Source: Pithys albifrons albifrons (lineage: Eukaryota; Chordata; Aves; Passeriformes; Thamnophilidae). Taken from it: DNA of 64,000 nucleotides. The position numbers and the translations under genes were made by a program. The stretch is taken from positions 64,530,299-64,594,298 of the forward strand of contig NC_092461.1 of NCBI RefSeq assembly GCF_047495875.1, read 5' to 3'. Numbering within the stretch: the first letter of the stretch is position 1; every line of letters begins with the position of its first letter. Positions 49,236 to 61,800 of the stretch are shown piece after piece. The notes under the pieces were generated by a model. The model was not told the origin of the DNA and made no database searches. It saw nothing but the letters and a program-made list of their open reading frames with translations.

Positions 49236-52200
49236 GACAAACAGTTGCAGTTTGTTTCCCTCCAGGGCAGATGGTGGTGGGAGTCTCACTGTTTAGCCCG
49301 GTGCCCACCCAGCAGAAGCACCTCTGCCTTTGGAGCTGTGGTTGTGTCAACTGCACTCTCAACCATCACCACATCACCACTGCTCACAGGCCAAACTCAA
49401 AAGAGCCAAGCCAAAGTGTGATTTTCAGTCATCCGTAAAATAGTGGAAGGCTTGCTGCAGAAACTTGCAGGGATTAGAAATTTAACAAAGAGGAGGTAAG
49501 GATCAGCCTCTAAACATGAGCCTTTGTCTCTGAGGTCACTGCATTTAGAGTGTGTATATGTCTGCATTCGCATAAAACACTGAAGTTCCTGAGTGCAATG
49601 TTGGAATGTCTCTTCTCCAGAGCCTGAGAGGAATACCTAAACTGATTTTAACTGTACAGAGAATTCCTTTGCAAGAATGCTTTTTAAATACTTCCTCAGA
49701 CCTGTTACTTGTCTTTCCCCCTTTTTATTTCCCATCGAATTTTAGGCTATAGCACATCTAATAACTATAAAGTATAATTCCATGTTGCATATACTATTGC
49801 TGAACAATATGTTTTAACAATATGTCTGCCTGTCATTTATGTTTGCTTCTCATAAATGAGCTTGCTTTTGTCATGGGAGGAGTGCCCACTGTAAGAGTTA
49901 ATTTATGGAAATTCCAGATAGTGTTCAAGTTTAATTCTGTTTTTTCCCTGAGCCCCTTCCCAGTCATTCACTTGATTCTAGGACTGTCATTCACTGAAGG
50001 ATTGGCAAAACAGCTCTTGATTTAGGAGAGCAATCACAATTCATGTTTCAAATCCTGAATATTCACAATAAGCTGAGACAAATTATTACAGAATTATTCA
50101 TCAAATTGCTTAAATAACAAATAAATGTCATGGAATTATGGTCTGAATGCAAATATTTCACAAAGAAGCAAATATGGTAAAATGATTTAAGTAAACTCTT
50201 CAATGCTAATTGGGGTTTAGACTGCTGTATTCTTGGATCCCCTGAGTAGCAAGTTCCTTTGTAACTTATACCATTGATTTCAATGGAATGATCTATACTA
50301 GTACGATTTGTAATACAAAGATTTTGCCATGGAAATGCTGAACAAGAGGCAACAAAAATAATTTGACAGCTTGACCCAGTATCTTTTTTTCTGGCCATAG
50401 GCTAGGACCTGAAAAGACATACTTATGGGCCATAAAGCAAGTTTCTTTTCTTATGTCTTGAGTCTGTTTATACACTTACACGAACTGTTAATATCACATC
50501 CTTCTCCATACTTGGCCAGCCTTAGAGGTCTGTGAAAACTGTGTCCTTAGGTCAGCTGGGATGCTCAATATGCATCTGTGTATATAAGGGACATGCTGCC
50601 TCTGATAACAGCAGGGTTGTGTCTGCTAGCCTCAGGGACTTGTACAGCCTGGACTAAGCAGGCAGGGACTGAGCAGAGGCTCCAGAAAGCTAATTCCATG
50701 TACTGGCTGACAGTTATTTTACTTAAATAACTTTGGTTTAAAACTATCAAACACATTTATTTGTATTTTGCTTAGCTGGGATTTGTTTGCATCAAAACTG
50801 GAGCCAAAATTCAGCTAGTCACATTTGTTTTGGTAGAAGTCCACATGGGGACACTGCTGCAATAAAACTGCCTGCTTTTGAGGCAGATCAGGATTGATGT
50901 GCAATAAAAGTATGGCTAATTGCAAAATCAGAACTTTTTAACAGACTTGTTCAAAAGGTGTAGGTATTTATAGTTAGTCTGTAGCACAATCAAAAACAGT
51001 GGTCTTGCAGGTTCCAGCAGCAGGCTCTGTCCATCCCTTTAAATTTCCCTATATGGCAAATACATGTTGTCAAGAAGAAAAAGAAAACCAGAACATTTTC
51101 AGAAATTCAGAGGAATGAGGTTTGCATTGACCATTAATGTTCTCTATTGCAGATGCAAACATAATTAATGTAATCTAACACATCTTGCATGTGCATACAG
51201 ATATAAACAACAATTCCACTCTTTTAAAGAGTGCAAATCTGGTGCTTATTATAACAGTTCATAATCACTCCTATTGCAAGTTCTGCATGAGAATGTGCCA
51301 TAATGAGGAATTTAAAATTTTCTAATTAGACATGATTTTATAAAACAGTTAATTTAAATGGTGAGGATTACACAGGGAAGGATGAGAAAACACTGTAAAA
51401 CAGACAGAAAGGAAGAAGAATGGATATAAATAAGGAAAAATTAAACACAAACCACCACTGATATATCAAATTTATCCTGCAAATTTTGAAGTGTACTGCA
51501 GCTTTAGATTTCACAGTGCAAAAAGCTACTGTCAAACATTTTTTATAAGGTTATGCTATCATAGGTAGATTCATACTGACAATTTTATTTGATTAAAGCA
51601 TGCTTACTAAGCTTTGGAGTTTATTTTCATAAGTTTTAGTACTTCAGAACAGGAAATTGAGGTCTATAGACCATCACTGTTAAAACTGATCTAAACACAT
51701 AGAAAATAGTTCTTAGCTGTAGAGTCATTGCAGAGCTGTTTACCTTGATTTGTATGCAGTGAGAGATTGGAACAAACAAAAATATTCTCTATATATTTTA
51801 AAGAAGAAGGGTGATATTTTGCTAAAAGTCAAGAAGGGGGAAGAAGTTGACTCTACAGTGAGCATACCATACAGTGTGGTTGCCAGGTGGGATGCTGAAG
51901 GCTTGTTTATTCCCCAGTAATGCACAAAAAGCACTCTACTGAACAGTCTATTTTAGGATGAAGGTGACAGAAGACGACTAACCCTTTTTAGCAGGATTCA
52001 TTGCACCCCAAGGGAAGAGTGCTCCTATATCCTTCTTTTTAATGCATTTAGGAAGACGAGTTCACTTTGTCTTTGTAGTGTAATTTTAACAGAGACATTT
52101 TTAAAGTCTTGGGAATGAGGCTTTAACTGGGAGATTCATTTTGGTTTGTGTTGACACAGAACCAGCTGATTTTCCCCAATGGTTTAAGCGATTTCCAGAT

Positions 52201-55200
52201 TGTAACAGGGGATGCCACACGCTAGCTAGATACTGAGCAAGTGCCTCTCCAAAGAGTCACTGCATTTCCAAATGTTCCATACCAGTGGGAGAAATTCAAG
52301 GAAGTACATATGTTGCTTCTAGTTTCCACAATATTTTGGGTGTGACTGACTAGACTCATATGTTCCCGTATTTCACCAGCAGATAAGTATTGGACTCAGA
52401 AACAATTCCACCCTATCAATATGAAAGTGATGTGTGAAGCCAAGAACGCTATTACTTACGATCCTGCCAACTACCCTTGATCAATAGATGAAGGTCAACC
52501 CACTCAAACACACATATCTATTTCTGATCAACCAGTTCTAGCTGCAAAGCTGGGAAATTTTTTATCAGTTAGGAGCTAATCTGCATATATTAAAAGAGCA
52601 ATGTTCCTCTTTACTGATAAATAAATATCCACCAGTGCTGAAAGTGATAATGTCTATTTTGTGAGGATTTATTGTCTTGCCTATATCTACAAATGGTAAC
52701 AAAGAATTTCAATACTCATCCAAAAGTGAACTTGATGAGTAAAAGGATCTGGTTTTGACGCATTTCGTGCATTTGATGCATTTATTCAGCAAAAAATAAT
52801 TACTAATATAACATAGCAGATAAAATCTGCCTTTCTTCTTCCTCTTCCAAATAAAGATTAAAAAGCTTACTTTGAAAGAGAAGTCTGAAATTTGACTAAA
52901 AAAGAAAATAATAGCTAGACCACAACTTTTTGAGAGAAACTAAAAATATGGAGGAAAAGATTCTTTGCTTTTTCATACTGCAGCAGATTAAAAAAAAAGA
53001 TATTCGACATTACAATAATTTTACTCTTGACAAGGACATAGAATTTGAAGAAACAAACTCACTAGCAGCATCATTCCCGAACTACAAGCTAGTACCAACT
53101 TGCTATTGTCTTTTGTCTCTTCTCTCTTCATTTATACATTGAAATGGTGTCTCTGGCTTCTGGCACTTTTATTTGCAGCTTCAACAGGAATAGAATTCCT
53201 ATATGGATCTTGTACTAATACTGCTTAAAGTGTAAGCAATGTCAAAGGCCATAGGTTTCTACATGTGCAATATTATCCAAAGGATTATTTCACTTTCTCT
53301 GGTCAGATCTTTTGAATTGTTTGGTTGTGTGTGTGACTGCACCAAACTTCATCACAGAGTGCAGAAGTATCATCAGTTTCTGCTCCATCATCATCATATT
53401 AGGTATGCTCTCACAGGTTGTCTTCTTCAGAGAAGGAAAATAAAGTTTTGAAGAAAAAAATGGCTTAAGCTTGTCAGACTTTGCTCCTCTACTTTGCTCT
53501 GCAAATGCTGCAGCAGAGAAGATGTCTGTATTCACACCATTTCCCGTTAGAGTTGGTTTTGAGTCTTCATACTTCATTTGAGGTCAATCACACATGAATG
53601 CTGGTGAACAGTGAGGCCTGCACACTCCTCTCTGTCAGAGGTAGTATGAGTTTGAACTAAAGAGGCTCCATACAGACAAGCAGGAGTGACTTTTAGCAAA
53701 TAATCTATGCTGGTATTTTTCCGACACCTTGGTAGTGGGTGTGATTTTGTTTTGAAGACACAAATTACATACTTTTATGATATGTGTTTTTAATCCAAAC
53801 TGAGATGAGAAAATTGTTCCATTACATAACCTTCATGACCTTCAGGTTTGTTAGAAGTGATGGAAGTTACGGACATTGACATTTTCTGAGGCACTGAGGT
53901 AAGGTGATACTTGCTCTGCCTCAGCAGGCTTTAATATGAAGTAACTTGAGGTGTGCAGAAGTGTTCTAGCAATACCTTACTTCAGTCTGTCATAACAGGT
54001 GGATTCTTGTATCTAATTTCTTCATTGAAAAAGTCTTTCTGGCTCGAAGTGCAGAATGGACATGGGTGTATCATGTGTATCTACTTCTTCTTGCTGAGAT
54101 GTATCTACAATGGCCTTCCTAGCAATCCAAATTATGGTTTCAGTGCCTTGCTATTCCAGCAAGACTTGGTGAGAAACCAAGTGCCAGAGACCACCCTGAG
54201 GGCTATAGTTACCTGCTCTCCAACTTCCAAAACAATCATCAGTGCTTTTAATCCCTAGAACTCAGAGATACTTAACTCAAACAGGGGCCATCCAGCTTAA
54301 CTTCTGTGTAGAGGTATTGCAAGCTCCAGTGTTCACTCAGGTAATCAGAGAGCTAAGCCATGGACCTTCAAACAAAAAAAGGAAGTTTATTTTGGGAACA
54401 CTACCCAGCTGCCAGAACTCACTGCTGGGTGGCAAAGACACACAGAAGCCACAGGTCTTTGGGGCTGTATATGTCAAATGGGCTTAGACATGTGCTGTGC
54501 TGCCTTCTGAGCCATTCTCTTTCCCTTCTTCTCTTCCCCTCCCCCATTTGTGAGGAAAGGAATACTTCTTTGCTTCTTCTCAGATACCAGTTACTTGTCT
54601 TAATCCAGTTTAGCCAGGAAAAAGCTCTGAGGGAAAGACAAAGAGTGGTTGTTCTCACACATTCTCTCAACTTATGTTTCTTTTAGCCATGACATGTTTC
54701 TTGGGCAAAGAGAAGTTTCCAAGCCATTTACATCCTTGACCTTTTTTTGCTTAGGCTTCCCTCAATTCCCACAGGTGTGAAGGGCTGACAATGACAAAAT
54801 TGTTTCTTTATAGAAAGGTGCAAAATATTTCTATATGTAGTTAATAATAGAAGCCACCTGTGGCTGCTCAGGGATTTTTGACTGATGGACTACAGAAGAC
54901 AACTACTAAGAGAGCAAATGATAAGTTGAGAAGGCAATCAAATATGTGTGATAAACTGCAGTTTACTTAATTTTATAGTTTATTTTATTATGTAGCGTGT
55001 GGTAGGAAAAGCACAAAAGTGTCATCCCTCATTGTTCTGCAATATTGTATTTGAGAATTTCATTCAGGCCAGTGAGACCTAAATAAACTAGAAGATGCAA
55101 ACAGTTGATTTGTGGTTTGCACTGTAACATTATAGGAGCACGTGCTTTTGATGGTTTTAAACAAAAAGATGAGTGAATTCTTGTTTCTTCTCATCCCAAT

Positions 55201-58200
55201 GCCAAAGATTCATGAATTAAGCTTTGTTCAAGATGAACAATAATTTCAAAATTATTTTTGTCTTTCATGAGCATGTGATCTGTTCCTGTGAAAATGCATT
55301 TTTAAGCTGTCTCTTCCTGATTTTTTCACAGTAGATAGTTTAAATTAGAGTCTTCTTTAAAAGATTTTCACACTGTAGATGGGCTATTGGGAACTTTAGA
55401 AGGTAAGACCTGATTATTGAATATCCGTGGAGAAAGTGTCAGCTCCATATGGAGAAGAACAGGGAAATAAATAGAAAAAAAGTCCTCTGATGCAAATAAT
55501 TCTTAAGTAGAGAGATGGGCAAGGATTATCTAAGAAAGAAATGGGTTTAGTTTTGGGAATCGGAAGTCATAACTTCACACTGTACCAAAAAAAAGGATGT
55601 TGTTTTTTATCAGAACTGAGAAGCTGGCTTTCACCACTGCTATAGTCCCCAGTTACAGAGGTGTGAAATGTTTGCTTAGAAAGTGCAATTTTTCACAAAC
55701 GACAATGTAAAAACATTTATACCTATGGGAAAACCCCATTTCCATATATGTGTGAATATATCTAAACATCATGAGTTCTATCCATGGGTCTGTTGCAGGA
55801 AGAAATATTTTCTGGACTGACCTCTTCTGCTGAGTCTCACTCGGGACTTTGTCCTCATGGGGGAATTCTGATGTTTTCCCCTGTTGCTTCTGCTCCCATC
55901 AGGGACTGCACCAAATCCCATTGATAGGAGCTCCTGAACTTGTGTACTATCACCCCATGGTGTGACCCTTCTCCTTCCCAGTTTCTTCTACCCTGGGGCC
56001 ATGATGATTTTCTCCAGTCCTATTTCAAAGATGTTTCAACTGCAGGCAAAATAATTATAAAAGGCAAACACTGGTTCAAGTTTTCCATAAAACCACTTGC
56101 CCTGCTCATCTGTTCTCTTGAGACCTCTGAGAGCAATACAACCCAACTGGCCTTGGATTATCCATTCAGAGCAACATTTTGCCTGATAATTGAGTGAAAC
56201 AAATAGTTATTCCTATAGCCAGAAAGCATGAACAGGGTGATAAGGGAAGACTGATTTATGATCACTTGGGATCTGAAAGGTGTAGCATTCTATTTAACAA
56301 ATAGTATTCCACTAGATTGGAAAACATCATAAACACATGGGAAAGCCTTCAGCCCAGACCCATACACCACATGTATTTTTTTAACATTTTAATTTAGTTA
56401 TCTGTTTGGGATTACATAAATTAAAAAAAAATGAATTCTGTATTTTCTTTCTAAAATAAATCAATTCTGCTATATTGGAATTACCGATTAGATTGAGCAT
56501 TAGGGAATGTATGAAACTGCATCTTTAACAGACACGACAACATTTCTCAATGAGAACCAAGCAGTTTGCAGTGACCTTCATGTTGATCAGTGGGGGGTCA
56601 GTACTGGCATTAAATCATTTTGATTCACAGATGAGATCAACATATTCATATTTGCTTGCCAAATGTGTATTTTAATTTAAGCTTCCTCTGATTGATGCAT
56701 GTAATTTATGCTGCTTAGAACTAAGGCATCATATTTTTCTTTTTTCCTAACTAACTGGGGGAGACTCTCTTGGAAACAGATAAAGGAAAGAGTCCAGTAA
56801 TTTGTAGCAATGTGACTACAGCCACACATGTTCTAGAATTAATGTTCTTCATTAGGGTGAGGAGTATCAGCTGTATATATACATCAGGATTTTAATTAAC
56901 TTGGTCCCCACAACAGGACACATGATTCAAACTGTTTTTTCTTTATTTCTTATTAGATGAAAAAAAAAACCCAAACCAACATGATATAAAGTTAAAACAG
57001 GGAGAGAACCAAAACTAAACTGAACAACCCCACGCACACACAACAATAAGAAACAAAATCTAAGAGTTTAATCAAGGTCAAGAATATTTCTGTAAGTCAG
57101 AGTTAATCCTCAGGAGTAACTTGGAACTGACAGCTCACAGCGAAGAGCTCTGACTGAGAGGTTAGCAGTTCTACTTACCTTGCACAGCCCAGTATGACAC
57201 AAGGGTAGTGAGTCATTCATGGGATAGTTTAAATTCTTTTTATGTATTTTTGGGATGGACAAAATTTCATTTCCAAGCAACTTGTAATTGGCTACAAAAA
57301 CAGAAATTGAAAAAAAAAAAGAAGAAAGAAAGAAAAAGATTTGGACTTTGAGATCTTCTATAGTGAATCTTACCCACTAGCTACTTTTTCCCACTAGCTA
57401 CTTTCTCCACACCTCTGAAACTGCCACAGATATTTTATCATGTGAAAAATTTCCACTGAGAAAGCTTTTTAAAAGTAATGTGTGCAAAAGCAGGGCAGTG
57501 CATTAAATGCAGTTTCAAGTATGACACATATCAGACCCCAATGGTTTTGTGTGTCAGGCAGTCCCACATGGAGCTGGATATTGGGTTAGGTAGCAGGGAC
57601 TTATGGAATTTAGGCACACAATTTCCAAGATGGGTCAAACAGCTATAGAGAGTTATTCTTCCATGAAAAATAAATGCAGTGGTTGGGCACTTTTGCAGAA
57701 CTTACATTGCTTTTCAAATGCCAACTTTCCTGATTTTCTATTGCCTCTTTTTACAGTTCATTTTGCTATGTAAATAAGGTCATTAAATTTGGAGGAGAAA
57801 ATTTTTATTATTATTTTTTAACCCTTGCCTCCACTTGCAGACAAGTAGCAATTCCAAATAAAAGAAAAAATTTCAAAGGTCTTTGAAGTCTGAAGTTTGT
57901 CTATTCATGTGCATTGCCTGGAATAACATTGCTATCACTTGATAAAGAATGAAAAAAACCATTGAGTTTAGCGAAGTTAAACAGAGTTTCAGACAATTCT
58001 CTCTATCAGATTTTATTTGTCCAGGCTAGTATATTTATTTCTTATATTTTTTTGTGTGAGTGTCTTCTGTTTGTGAAATAAGGCATACAGCCTCTGCCTA
58101 ACACACTTTTTTGTTTCTAAAATTTAATTGCATTACAATTTCATCAAATGTTTAATTGTCTGAGGCAGAAAAGCTGAGAATTTGGATGAAGGTATATCAC

Positions 58201-58560
58201 TTACAAGAAAACACTCCTGAATATTCAGGTTGCGTTTCCTTTTGATTTGACAAAGCCATTGAAAATCACAAGAATGGGGGTCATTTGCTTTTTGAGCTGT
58301 AGGAATGTGCAGATAAAGAAGTCTGTGCAGCTGAAGAAATCTTGGCTGTACAGACTTTTTGTTCCGCTGTATTCTACTGCTTTCTTAATCTTAACATCTG
58401 ACCAACATTCAACAGCACATGAAGAAGCATGTCTGTCAGTTCTCCCCTGCTTTCCCCAGAAGATGAAGCTATAAGATATTTTTTATTTTTAGAAGTAACA
58501 AGAATGATGACATAATATGTACTGTATGTCCTACCTTTTTATCTCCACACAGTATCTTAA
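49236..58560. other. Unassigned AT-rich DNA, 9.3 kb
   Basis: No gene, RNA gene or datable transposon is recognised. Small features are a CCATTGA-TT-TCAATGG inverted repeat at 50271-50286 (possibly the core of another palindromic relic), a 17-bp-period duplication of CCCACTAGCTACTTT at 57373-57404 and an A/G-rich tract at 57308-57340. The 101-codon frame at 53953-54258 and the 108-codon frame at 54360-54686 show no domain and overlap other frames. Confidence 0.5.
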
Positions 58561-58830
58561 AATCATAAGATTGTTTGGGTTGGAAGGGACCTTAAAGATC
58601 ACCTCATTCCAGCTGCTCTGCCATGGACAAGGATGCCTTTCATGTTGCTCAAGGCTCCATCCAACCTGGCTTTGAACACTTTGAGGGATGTGGCTTCCAC
58701 AACCTCTCTGGGCAACCTGTCCCACTGCCTCACCACCCCCACAGGAAAGAATTTCTTCTTAATGTCTAATCTAAATTTACCCCTGTTCAGTTTTTAGGCC
58801 TTTATCCCTTGTGTAGTTCTAGATATGTTT
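58561..58830 (-). mobile_element. CR1 LINE, 3' end fragment
   Basis: The plus strand begins AATCATAAGATTGTTTGGGT and continues with TTGGAAGGGACCTTAAAG, GGTTGCTCA-type, CCAACCTGGCTTTGAACACT, GGGCAACCTGTCCCACTGCC and GAAAGAATTTCTTCTTAATG, as in the CR1 3' region. The terminal repeat is reduced to about one copy. The element is on the minus strand, truncated at about 270 bp, and similar in age to the 46-kb copy. No usable reading frame is left. Confidence 0.93.
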
Positions 58831-61800
58831 GCACATGTGGGTATTTAAGAGAGGGAAATAGATAAACTCACATACAGTTCCATATAGACCTCCCCAGAGT
58901 GCACATATTGCTGGTTAGAGGAGGCAAAATCAGTGAGAAGTTCCTTATTCTTTGAATGCAGAGATTTGCATTTGATGCTCACATATAACAATCAGCTCCA
59001 GAGAAGATAGTTCTTTCTCTGCAAAGATGATCTTTATCCTTTCTATAGTAATTGCTATTGTGCTAGAAGATTATTTATGCCAGGAACTAACATAGAGTTA
59101 TATTAATTTATGTAATTTGTGTAATATTGTTGGTTGGGAGTCAAGGCAAAGTAAGCTGAAGTGTTGCACCTTTTATGGTTTGTAAAAGACCCCATGTTTG
59201 AACACAGATGACATCACTGGAGTGGCTGTGATCCTCACCTTTAACAAGGATTGCATCACAACAGTGAGACGCAGTTTATTTAATTAAATAAATTCAAAAT
59301 ACATGGACAAAAACTGCAAGCAGCTAAATCTTTTGGGGCTAGGTTTAGCATAATTTTTACCTTCTGACACATTCAAATAAGTCTGACTTCTGATTACATA
59401 CTTCCTACCCCATTTATTTTAGACACCCAAGATGTAATTCTGAGCAACTAATATCGTGAATTCTTTATACAATCACCAGAAGAGCTATATCTCTGAAAAG
59501 AGGTAGATTTGATACTAAAGTTAGGACAGATTCCCATAGCTCTGAAATAGTGGAAAATAGATACACTGCAGAGAAACGTGAAGGATCCTAACATGCTGAC
59601 AAAATATTCTAGGGATCTTGGCACAGCCTTAAAGGTTATAATTCTGGTAAAAGAACTCTAGTCTTTGTTTGCTATTTTCCAGTAAGTCTTCTTCATTTGT
59701 TTCTATTATCTTAAACTGTCTTGTTAATCAGAGTAATAGAAGAGACCCCTTTTATTAGTCTGGAGCCACTGGAGCCAGATGATATTTTAAATCTTTGCAC
59801 TTCTGATAAGATAAATTGCATATTTAACAGTTTAACATTTTACAAATTACCCACAGTTATATTTCAGTATGTCACAGTGATTTAGAAAATCACATTATAA
59901 ATATTTTTTAAGAATTAGTTATTTTACTACTTTAGCACATATTTTTGATTGATAATAACCAACAAAACCTAACTATTTGGGTTTAACACAGACATGTTTG
60001 AGGCTTCTCTGAGAACATGACACTGTCTTCATTTTATTCTAGGGGAAAAATGCTATTGTTTTATTGGTAAGAAGTCTGACTGGGTGGTTATGTCTGTTAT
60101 ATAATAAATCAAGATCTTACAGTAAACCTACAGCACATGTAGAGATGTATGCCTGGAAGCAGATCTGGCAGTCAAAATCCAGGTCGCAGAGCCCCTTTGA
60201 TTGTGAAAATCACAGATCATCAAAAACCTGCCTATTATCAAAGCCATTTATCAGCTGATTATTTCCATACCATTATTTCATACACCACTCTAGTCACTAG
60301 TAATTTGGAAATAATGACAAATATTTCTTAAAAAACAATATCTCACACTGTCTCTGCAGGTTGATCAGATGAGCTCTCTCGTACATTGGAAAGCTGACTA
60401 CTTTCCAACAACTTGATTTCACAAATGGAAAAACAGCATCTGTTTTCCTGCAGCTCCACATATGGCTCTCGCTGTTGCTGCACAGAGCTAAAGCAGGTAG
60501 CCCCCGCGAGCACGGCCCTCCAGAGCCCTGCAGCCCCCTGGGACTGGCCACCATTGCTTGGCTGCAAGGGACAATGGGTCCCCAGGCAGTTGGAAGCCTG
60601 TACTTGATCAGCATATGCAAAGCATCCCTCCCAATGTTAACTTGTGGTGGAAAATGCTCAAGTGTGTATTTAGGACTCCTGCATTTGTCTGTTTGGTGTG
60701 GCAATTTCAGTGTATCTACTCCAAGGCATGATTGCTCAAGGACTTTTGGAATTGTCTAGCTGTCATCAATGGAGCATGAGAGGACCTGAAATAATTCGCA
60801 GGCAGAGCAGCGTGTGCATGTAAAGAAAGGAAACAGCATCTATGCTAGAATTAAGATCAAATGCATGTACTTTTTCTCCATGGCATGATTATTTTTGGCT
60901 CAGTAATGTATGCTATCCAGCAGCTCTTGCCGGTCTATTCGGAGTAGTTTGAAGCTGAAGTCAAATAAAAATATCAAGGCTTTTTTTTTTTTTTTCCTCT
61001 TTTCATAGGTTTTGGTAAGCATGTGTGCTTATGAAGGTCAAGGGACTGGCAGCATCAGAAATTGAATTTCTGAATATATCCTCAGTCCAGGTATATTTCA
61101 GACAGATGCTCTCATTCCCAGACTGCCCTGCCAATGACCTTAACCCTGATTTGGAAGGACAACTCAATCTACTATAAAGAGGAAAGGTGATTTAGTCTCC
61201 AGCCATGCTGACAGAGTCTTGGACCTCTCTGAACACAGTTTGTCATTTGTGCTGAAACATCAAATCATTTGGTAATGTGAACTATCTCCTACTAGTGATT
61301 AAACTGAGACTAATTACTAGTCTTTCCCTCTAAAATCTGGCTCTGAATAATCCCAGTGATAAAATTTTCCCTCTGCATTTTCCATCTCCATAACAGAATG
61401 TGATGCATAACTACCTATTTAGCCATCCATCTATACTATTGTTTCCAACTATTGAAGGCCAGACTCAAGAAAAGAAAAGACAATTTTCTCTGGCCATTTC
61501 GGGAGACTGCATTATAGCAGATTATAATTAAACAAAAACCTGATTTGCTCAAAACTATCATTTGTTTCTTCAAACTCACCAACGGATCCCCAAAATCCTA
61601 AAAGCACTTTGGGTCAAATCTAACAATGCTAAATAACTCTGTACCCTCCAGTGAGGTGGTAACTTAGCTCATGGCATAAAAAAATCAGCATGGTCTGGGA
61701 GAAATGCTGACATATGGCTGCAGCAAGGTCTCTTTAGAAGAGAATAGCACAAGCTTAGAAGCTGTCAATCCCCCTTTGGGGCAGAAGAAAGTAAATAAAG

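Noticed and set aside
50213..50330. Third palindromic MITE-like relic around CCATTGATTTCAATGG
   Set aside because: Only the 7-base central arms are present. No matching inverted ends were found, so it is mentioned only as a small feature.
53953..54686. Adjacent plus-strand frames that might be exons of one gene
   Set aside because: Frames overlap each other in different phases, and there is no family resemblance or clear acceptor/donor pairs.
60297..60704. Possible gene in the GC-richer stretch (135 codons, minus)
   Set aside because: Competing frames of similar length exist on the plus strand, and there is no recognisable domain or splice context.
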